Shown one piece after another: positions 58,729 to 64,000 of a DNA stretch of 64,000 nucleotides. Below the pieces are notes generated by a model, which saw only the letters and a list, made by a program, of their open reading frames with translations, did not search any database and was not told where the DNA came from. Position numbers and translations under genes: made by a program. Every line of letters starts with the position of its first letter. Position 1 is the first letter of the stretch. This stretch comes from Streptomyces spiralis (GTDB lineage: Bacteria > Actinomycetota > Actinomycetes > Streptomycetales > Streptomycetaceae). The DNA is taken from positions 137,322 to 201,321 of the forward strand of contig NZ_BNBC01000011.1 of the NCBI RefSeq assembly GCF_014654675.1, in the 5' to 3' direction.

Positions 58729-59142
58729 GTGGAACTCGTCACCGAGGCCCCCACAGTCAAGGCACCCGCCGAGCGATTCACCGGCGATGTCTACCTCACC
58801 CCGATCGATTTCTCCCTCGATCTCGGCCGCCTGGCCTCCGCGCTCGTACGCTTCACCCCCGGCGCCCGCACCAACTGGCACTCCCACGCCAACGGACAGG
58901 TCCTCTACGTCACCGACGGCATCGGCCTCGTCGGCACCCGCGACGGCAACGTCGTCCAGATCAGCGCCGGACAGACGCTGAAGTGCCCGCCCGGAGAAGA
59001 ACACTGGCACGGCGCCACCAGCGACACGTTCATGGCCCACATCGCCATGGTCGTCGGCGACACCGACGGCGAGGGCAGCACCTGGCTGGAACCGGTCACC
59101 GACGAGCAGTACGACACCGCCCACCGCACCGCAGGACGCTGA
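58729..59142 (+). CDS. Cupin-domain protein (mandelonitrile lyase-like)
   Basis: 137 residues, single cupin barrel. Metal ligands are intact: NWHSHANGQVLYVTDGIGLV (two His, Gln) and PPGEEHWHGATSD (His). The pattern is close to small cupins annotated as (R)-mandelonitrile lyases or quercetin-type dioxygenases. The GTG start follows AAAGGA. It is the last cargo gene before the transposase end. It probably binds Mn or Fe and acts on a small organic substrate; nothing more precise can be said. Confidence 0.9.
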   Translation: MELVTEAPTVKAPAERFTGDVYLTPIDFSLDLGRLASALVRFTPGARTNWHSHANGQVLYVTDGIGLVGTRDGNVVQISAGQTLKCPPGEEHWHGATSDTFMAHIAMVVGDTDGEGSTWLEPVTDEQYDTAHRTAGR

Positions 59143-59552
59143 CCTCCTCATCTCCGCAATGGTCAGCCTTCCCCCTGTGACCGGACACGCTGGTCGGCTG
59201 CAGGCTCCGGGCGGTATTCCGAGGTGGCGGGCGGCGGAGCGGCGGGAGCGGCCGGTGGCCATCCAGCAGACGGATCGCGGCGTGCCTGGCAGCGCCCGGC
59301 CGGGGCATCAAGGTGGTCGAGCGGGGCCGTCCAGCGCTCGGGCAGGACGGCAGAGATTCAGTGGTGGCGAGCAGGCCCTGGTCAGTGGCGGGCTGTGGAA
59401 AGAGTTCGGGTGGTCCGCTGTTTCCTCGGCAGATGGCGGCCTCATTGGAGAGGACTTCGCGAAGCAAGGGTCAGCGGTGCACGCCGAGGCCGCCAGACGC
59501 AGCCTGTCCGGGGCGGCCCGGTTCAAGGGGCGGTCGGGACTCCCGCCCAGGG
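59143..59552. other. Gene-free stretch between cupin and transposase
   Basis: Short frames occur on both strands but none has a ribosome site and a natural protein pattern. It lies 3' to both neighbouring genes. I see no clear hairpin. It may be decayed coding sequence from an earlier cargo gene. Confidence 0.4.
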
Positions 59553-62500
59553 TCAGCCCTCCGCTGCGTCTTCGTTCTCGTCGTCGAGTTCGGGGGCGTC
59601 CGGGTCGCGCAGCGGGCGCAGGCTCCCCTCGGCGGGGACGGAGGCGGTGAAGCTGTAGCGGCCCAGCACGTTGAGGTTCTTGTGCTTCAGCGGGGACAGC
59701 CGCGCCACGTCCTCGTCCCGGATCTCGTGGCCCTCGGCCCGCAGCTGGGCGACGGCGGCGTCGATGTACTTCGTGGTCCACAGCACCACGGCGTTCAGGA
59801 CCAGGCCGAGCGAGCCCAGCTGGTCCTCCATGCCGTCCCGGTATGCCTGGTGGATGGTGCCGCGCTTGCCGTGGCACACCTCCCGGGCGAGCTTGTGGCG
59901 GGACTCCTGCACCGTGAGCTGCCGGTTCATCTGGCGGCGGTAGGTGTCGTCCACCGGGTCGACCACGGCCAGCAAGTGCAGGGTCTTGGCGATCCGCCCG
60001 TACTCGGCGAACGCCTGCCCCAGCGGCGTGGGCCGCCCCTCGCGGCCGAACATCCGCAACAGGTCGTACGCCCGCACTTGGTTGGTGACCAGCGAGCCGG
60101 CCACCCGCAGCATGTCCGGCCAGTGCGTGATCACCTTGTTCAGGTTCACCCGGTTCCGTGCGATGCCCTCCAGCGGCCCGTACGAACCCGCTTCCACCCC
60201 CGGCATGGTGGCCCGCCAGAACCGCTGGTCGTCCAGGTCGCGGAAGCGCGGGCTGAAGTTGTACCCGAGGATCTTGAACAGGCCGAACACCATGTCGGAG
60301 TACGAGGCGTTGTCGGTCGCCACCATCTCCGGCTTCACCCCGCCGTCCAGGTTCAGCAGCGCGTCCAGGATGTGCAGCGAGTCGCGCGGCGTGCCCGGCA
60401 CGATCATCTGCCCAATGCCCGCGACCTGGTCGTTCACGGCATTCAACCAGGTGATGCCGCGCTTGAAGCCGAAGTACTTCGGCGACGGCGCAGCGCTGAT
60501 CGTGCGGACGGGCACGACGAACCGCAGCCCGTCCACCGACGCCAGCAGGCCATCACCCCAGTACCGGACGATCGGCACCTCGGCCTGGGCGGCGATCAGC
60601 TTCGCGTTCGCCGCGGCGATCGTGTCCGCGCGCAGGTAGAACTGGTCGACGTGGACCAGCCGGGAACGGGTCAGGGCCTCGATGGCGGGGTTGACCACCG
60701 GGGTCATGCCGATGTTGCACGCCTCCGACACCAGCAGCGCGACCACCGACGTCGTCAGGTCCTTCATGCGGGTCGTGCCGTCGCCCAGGTGCACGAAGGC
60801 GTCCAGGAACCCGGTCCAGCCATGCACCTCGAACAGCAGGTCGGGCAGGTCGACTTTGGGCAGCATCCGCTCCACCCGCCGGCGCAGCCACCGCAGGCTC
60901 TTGGGCTCGCCCAGCGCACCGAGCGCGTCCACATTCAGCTTCACCCGCCCGTTCGACTGGACCTCAATGGAAACCTTCGCATCCGCCCCGGCCTCCTCCA
61001 GGCGTTCAGCCATCAGCTTCCACGCCGCTTCCAGCGCCGTCACCAGACCGGCCAGGTGCTCCTCGACCGGCATGTCCAGGCTCAGGCCCGCCAGGACGTC
61101 CTCGCAGACAGCGTCCCACTCCTTGCCGCCCAGCAGCCGGGCGCGCGGGTCGGACCACCGGTGCGAGGGCGAGGCGAACACGTCCCGGCGCTGAAGGGCA
61201 CGGTGCAGCTGCTCCAGCACACACACCACGTATGCATCGCGGTCGACCGCACCCTGTGGCAGGTCCGGGTTGGCATACACGGCCTTGCGCCACGCGGGCG
61301 GCACCAGCTTGTCGTCCACCTCGCGCGGCAGCAGCGGCTTGTCCTTCACCCGCCGCCGCGCGAGCGCCGGCAGCCGCTTTACCCCGGCCAGTACCCTGGC
61401 CCCGACCGGCGCTGCCCCCAGCGCCGACGTCTCGCCCAGCAGGGCCAGGAACGGGCGCACAGTGTTGTACCGGTTCGCCAGTGCGGCCCGCATGGCGACC
61501 TCGGCGGAGTCCTCGTCCTCCGGCACCAGCGAGACCACCAGCGCCGCCGCGCTCATCACCACCGACCGCGGGGCGACCTCCTCCACGGCCCGCCACAGCG
61601 CCACCGCGTCCAGGTCGGAGCCGTGCGTCTCAACCAGCTCCAGCTCCTCGAACAGCACCTTCGCCGCCCGCGCCAGCGTGCGCGACGCCTTCTCCAACTG
61701 CGGCAGCGTCGAGAGCCGTTCCTTGTCCGTGGCCCGCTTAGCCGTGCTGATCAGCCGGGTGGCCATCAGCACCTGGAACAGATCCAGGGCCTCATCGATC
61801 GCCTTGGCCTCCAGATGCCGCATCACCGCCGTCAGCATCGCCGTGCGCTTCGGCTCGCTGGCCCGCTCCAGCCCCGCGGCCTTGCTGCCCAGCCCGTACC
61901 GGGCCAGCGCCGCCAGCCGGTTCGGCGGGATCTTGTTCAGCCTCACCCGGCCCAGGCCGAACGCGCCGATCTCGTCCACCCGCTCCAGCGCACGCGCGAA
62001 CGCCGTGCCCGTCGTCCGCGTCGGCGGCCGGCGCAACCGCTCCAGCTCCGAGAAGCGCTTCCCCTCCGGGGTGACCAGCGTCGCCACCAGCTGCGCGGGC
62101 AGCTCCCGGTCCGCGCGGGCCGCGGCCCTGGCGACGGTGGAGTGCAGCCGCTTCTCCGCGATCGTGCGGACCTCGGAGACCTGCCGGGCCAGCACCGAGA
62201 CGCCCGGCAGCAGCACCCGGGTCCTGCGCAGCCAGCCCACCGCCTGGTTGAACAGCGCCACCGGCCCCTCGGCGTGCGTCCACGCCCGGCCGTGCATGAA
62301 GGCGCGGAACTTCCGGCCCCACTCCGCATCGTCGTACTCGTGGTACTCGTAGGCGTCCCGAATCTCCCACGCGTGCTCGTACGCCGTCTTCGGCCGTTCC
62401 GTGTACCGCTTCACGCAGGAGGGGTCCTCGATGCCGAGCTGGACGGCCAGGTGCTCGACCACCGGCCACGGCACCGCGAGCGGATCATCCGGCAGGAACC

Positions 62501-62690
62501 GGCCGATGTAGCGGACCGTGCACATCTGGACGGCGAACCCGAGTTGGTGGTGCTTCGTACGCCGCAGCGCAATCAGGTCGCGGTCGACGTCGTCCAGGAA
62601 GAAGAACCGCTCCAGCTCCGGAGGCGTGGGCTCCTCGGCGAACTTCCCGTACGCCTCAGCCTGATCATCAGTTAAGAATTCCACCGGCAC
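59553..62690 (-). CDS. tnpA: Tn3-family transposase, full length
   Basis: 1045 residues, normal for TnpA. The N-terminal region (about 1-160, FLTDDQAEAYGKFAEEP, LRRTKHHQLGFAVQM) recognises the terminal repeats. The DDE catalytic core is C-terminal: first Asp in VRYWGDGLLASVDG near 713, second in ATDNASYSDMVFG near 790, and a Glu in TVQESRHKLAREVCHG near 928. The frame is uninterrupted. The start is the GTG at 62690 without a strong ribosome site, 82 bases inside the right terminal repeat. Low expression is typical for transposases. Confidence 0.96.
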   Translation of the reverse strand: MPVEFLTDDQAEAYGKFAEEPTPPELERFFFLDDVDRDLIALRRTKHHQLGFAVQMCTVRYIGRFLPDDPLAVPWPVVEHLAVQLGIEDPSCVKRYTERPKTAYEHAWEIRDAYEYHEYDDAEWGRKFRAFMHGRAWTHAEGPVALFNQAVGWLRRTRVLLPGVSVLARQVSEVRTIAEKRLHSTVARAAARADRELPAQLVATLVTPEGKRFSELERLRRPPTRTTGTAFARALERVDEIGAFGLGRVRLNKIPPNRLAALARYGLGSKAAGLERASEPKRTAMLTAVMRHLEAKAIDEALDLFQVLMATRLISTAKRATDKERLSTLPQLEKASRTLARAAKVLFEELELVETHGSDLDAVALWRAVEEVAPRSVVMSAAALVVSLVPEDEDSAEVAMRAALANRYNTVRPFLALLGETSALGAAPVGARVLAGVKRLPALARRRVKDKPLLPREVDDKLVPPAWRKAVYANPDLPQGAVDRDAYVVCVLEQLHRALQRRDVFASPSHRWSDPRARLLGGKEWDAVCEDVLAGLSLDMPVEEHLAGLVTALEAAWKLMAERLEEAGADAKVSIEVQSNGRVKLNVDALGALGEPKSLRWLRRRVERMLPKVDLPDLLFEVHGWTGFLDAFVHLGDGTTRMKDLTTSVVALLVSEACNIGMTPVVNPAIEALTRSRLVHVDQFYLRADTIAAANAKLIAAQAEVPIVRYWGDGLLASVDGLRFVVPVRTISAAPSPKYFGFKRGITWLNAVNDQVAGIGQMIVPGTPRDSLHILDALLNLDGGVKPEMVATDNASYSDMVFGLFKILGYNFSPRFRDLDDQRFWRATMPGVEAGSYGPLEGIARNRVNLNKVITHWPDMLRVAGSLVTNQVRAYDLLRMFGREGRPTPLGQAFAEYGRIAKTLHLLAVVDPVDDTYRRQMNRQLTVQESRHKLAREVCHGKRGTIHQAYRDGMEDQLGSLGLVLNAVVLWTTKYIDAAVAQLRAEGHEIRDEDVARLSPLKHKNLNVLGRYSFTASVPAEGSLRPLRDPDAPELDDENEDAAEG

Positions 62691-62772
62691 CCGGCGGACG
62701 GTAATCGCCCCTCACCAGTGGCCAACGATCTTCCCCGGAACCTCTGCGCGGCACCCGATCACTGTGCTAGCC

Positions 62773-62823
62773 GACCATGATCAATCTCAGCGCCAACGGC
62801 TGTACCGATGTTCCCCAAGGCCG
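62773..62823. repeat. Right terminal inverted repeat (51 bp)
   Basis: Begins GACCATGATCAATC and ends TTCCCCAAGGCCG; exact inverted copy of 51658-51708. The ATG within it (62777) opens a frame that runs straight into the interrupted host gene. Confidence 0.97.
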
Positions 62824-63880
62824 GGTCACCGATGGGGGAGGGGTGCAGCACCGCTGGAGCGGCTCGCCGCTGCGCCGGCCCGTCGACGGCCTCGCCGACG
62901 AACTGCTCGGCATCGCGGACGACGCGGGGTTCGTCACCGCCGTCACCGACGAGTCCGGCACCATCCTGTGGACCTGCGGCGGACCGACCATGCGCCGCCG
63001 TGCCGAGCGCGTCAACTTCGCACCGGGCGGTCGCTGGGACGAGCAGGCCATGGGCACCAACGCCCTGTCCCTCGCCCTGCGCACAGGCCGCCCCGCCTCC
63101 GTCTTCTCGGCCGAGCACCTGGTCACCGCCCTGCACGGCTGGGTCTGCTACTGCGCCCCCGTCCACGGCCCGGACGGACGCGTTCTGGGCGTGCTGGACA
63201 TGTCCACCACCTGGGACCGGTCCAACCCCCTGGCCATGGCCACCGTGCGCTCGCTCGTCGCCACCATCGAGTCCCGACTGCGCACTGAAATGCCCCGCCG
63301 GCTCCCACGGAACACGAGCCCTGTGAGCCTCACCTGTCTCGGTAACGAACAGGCGCTCCGCGACGGCGTCCCGCTGCCCCTGCGCCCCCGCCAGGTGGAG
63401 ATCCTCGCGCTGCTCGCCCTTGAGCCTGACGGCTTCTCACCCGACCGTCTCCGCTACGCCCTCTACGGCGACCGGGCCGTCACCGCCTCGACCTTCAAGG
63501 CGGAGATCTCCCATCTGCGCCGGGCCCTCGACGGCGGAGTCGCCACCCGCCGCTACGCCCTGACCGCCCCCGTCTCCTGCGACGCCGCCGAGTTGCTGCG
63601 CGCCCTGGAGCAGGGCGACACCGAGACCGCGCTGCGCCTGTACCGCGGCCCACTGCTGCCCCGGTCCGAGGCGCCGGGCATCGCGGAGTGGCGCACCCAC
63701 CTGGAGGTGTCCGTCCGGTCGGCCGTGCTGGTGAGCACCAGCCCGGAGCACGCGCTGCGGTTCGGCGAACGGGTCCCGTACGACGTGGAGGTGCACGAGC
63801 ACGCGCTGAACCTGCTCGGCCCGCGTGACCCCCGTCGTGCCATCGCGGCCGGACGCCTGGCCGCGGCCCTGCGCGACTGA
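62777..63880 (+). pseudogene. 3' part of the split GAF regulator, fused to a start codon in the transposon end
   Basis: The host part is 62829-63880. It encodes a GAF/AcoR-type sensory domain (LADELLGIADDAGFVTAVTD, DEQAMGTNALSLALRTGRP, GWVCYCAPVHGPDGRVLGVL). A winged-helix domain follows near the C-terminus (PLRPRQVEILALLALEPDGF, TFKAEISHLRRAL), making it a DNA-binding regulator. The first 17 codons (62777-62828) come from the transposon repeat and the target duplication. An N-terminally truncated 367-residue protein could therefore still be made if a promoter in the element fires; otherwise the gene is dead. Downstream gene context suggests an aldehyde dehydrogenase regulator. Confidence 0.85.
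62824..62828. repeat. Right 5-bp target-site duplication GGTCA
   Basis: Partner of 51653-51657. Host codons continue directly after it (ACC GAT GGG), in frame with the left fragment. Confidence 0.95.
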
Positions 63881-63992
63881 CGCCTCGCTCTCGGGGCGCC
63901 AACCTCTCGCCAACCTCGGGGGCTCATAGTGCACCGCGTCACGACGGCGTGGGCCGTCGTACCGCACTCGCCATCCACCGAGGAGAGCCGCC

Positions 63993-64000
63993 ATGGTGTA
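63993..64000 (+). CDS. Start of the next gene, cut by the window edge
   Basis: ATG GTG TA follows an excellent GAGGAGAG ribosome site. Only two full codons are visible. AcoR-type GAF regulators usually precede an aldehyde dehydrogenase gene in Streptomyces, and such proteins commonly begin MVY, so that is the best guess; it cannot be proved here. Confidence 0.5.

Larger units (their letters stand above)
51658..62823. mobile_element. Complete Tn3-family transposon with a redox/efflux cargo
   Basis: 11,166 bp bounded by perfect 51-bp inverted repeats and a GGTCA target duplication. Contents from left to right: serine recombinase (-), a candidate res site, MFS exporter (-), XRE/MmyB regulator (-), FAD monooxygenase (+), aldo/keto reductase (+), CMD protein (+), an alcohol-dehydrogenase remnant, cupin (+), and Tn3 transposase (-). 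Both mobility genes are full length. The reading frame of the host GAF gene is restored exactly by excising the element plus one GGTCA. The identical ends, the intact duplication and the intact transposase indicate a recent and possibly still active insertion. Confidence 0.96.

Noticed and set aside
59313..62675. Very long open frame opposite the transposase
   Set aside because: High-GC shadow of tnpA: composition follows its third-position bias, there is no ribosome site and no protein family pattern.
51664..62817. Transposon ends placed at GGGG, as in classic Tn3
   Set aside because: With those ends the flanks GCCTT/AAGGC are inverted, not direct, repeats. Ends at CGGCC/GGCCG give a direct GGTCA duplication and restore the host frame exactly.

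Overview
The window is chromosomal DNA of a Streptomyces or a very close relative. GC content is very high with strong third-position bias, GTG starts are common, and there are Tat and Sec exoenzymes, many small regulators and long gene-free repeats. Gene content and order in the first 40 kb (malate synthase, IclR regulator, allantoinase, allantoicase, CUT2 sugar ABC operon, ROK kinase, SNF2 helicase, SWIM protein) resemble the allantoin region of model streptomycetes. That comparison is from memory, not from a search.

Layout. 1-4.4 kb: purine salvage and catabolism (two NCS2 permeases around an 8-oxoguanine-deaminase-like amidohydrolase). 4.4-12.7 kb: housekeeping and unknown genes (thioesterase, histidine phosphatase, serine hydrolase, TPR protein, AlaA-like aminotransferase, HxlR regulator, two secreted or membrane-anchored proteins, one with a VWA domain). 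12.7-15.8 kb: a divergent pair of IucA/IucC siderophore synthetases with no other siderophore gene nearby. 15.9-18.4 kb: a cupin / hemerythrin-DUF2249 / cupin / SufR-like regulator unit. 18.6-26.4 kb: HipA-like kinase, malate synthase, MocA-like nucleotidyltransferase, and allR-allB-alc. Together these turn allantoin into ureidoglycolate and urea and feed glyoxylate to malate. 26.5-32.2 kb: SDR, a secreted RNase Sa-type guanyl RNase, a broken two-component system and a P450 followed by a 22-copy 20-bp repeat. 32.2-39 kb: a GntR-controlled sugar ABC transporter with dehydrogenase and ROK kinase. 39-44 kb: SNF2 helicase plus SWIM protein. 44-47 kb: arabinoxylan degradation (GH11 xylanase, GH54 arabinofuranosidase). 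47-51.5 kb: a decayed zone with an IS256 relic, an adenylate-kinase relic and a SigX5-type ECF sigma operon.

The most striking object is a complete 11,166-bp Tn3-family transposon (51658-62823). It has perfect 51-bp terminal inverted repeats and a 5-bp target duplication GGTCA, and it splits a GAF/AcoR-type regulator gene. Removing the element and one GGTCA restores an uninterrupted 412-residue reading frame, so the boundaries are certain and the insertion looks recent. It carries tnpA and a zinc-finger serine recombinase at opposite ends. The cargo is an MFS exporter, an XRE/MmyB-type regulator, an FAD monooxygenase, an aldo/keto reductase, a CMD-family protein and a cupin. Three related operator-like dyads inside the cargo suggest a self-contained, ligand-controlled redox detoxification or catabolic cassette.

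Operators inferred here from sequence alone: GTTTCC-N7-GGAA at three places around allR/allB and aceB; TGTCCGGACA at two places around the GntR locus; CCAATTTT-type half-sites at both promoters of the hemerythrin/SufR-like unit; CGAAA-n-TTTCG dyads before the xylanase. No rRNA, tRNA or CRISPR array was seen.
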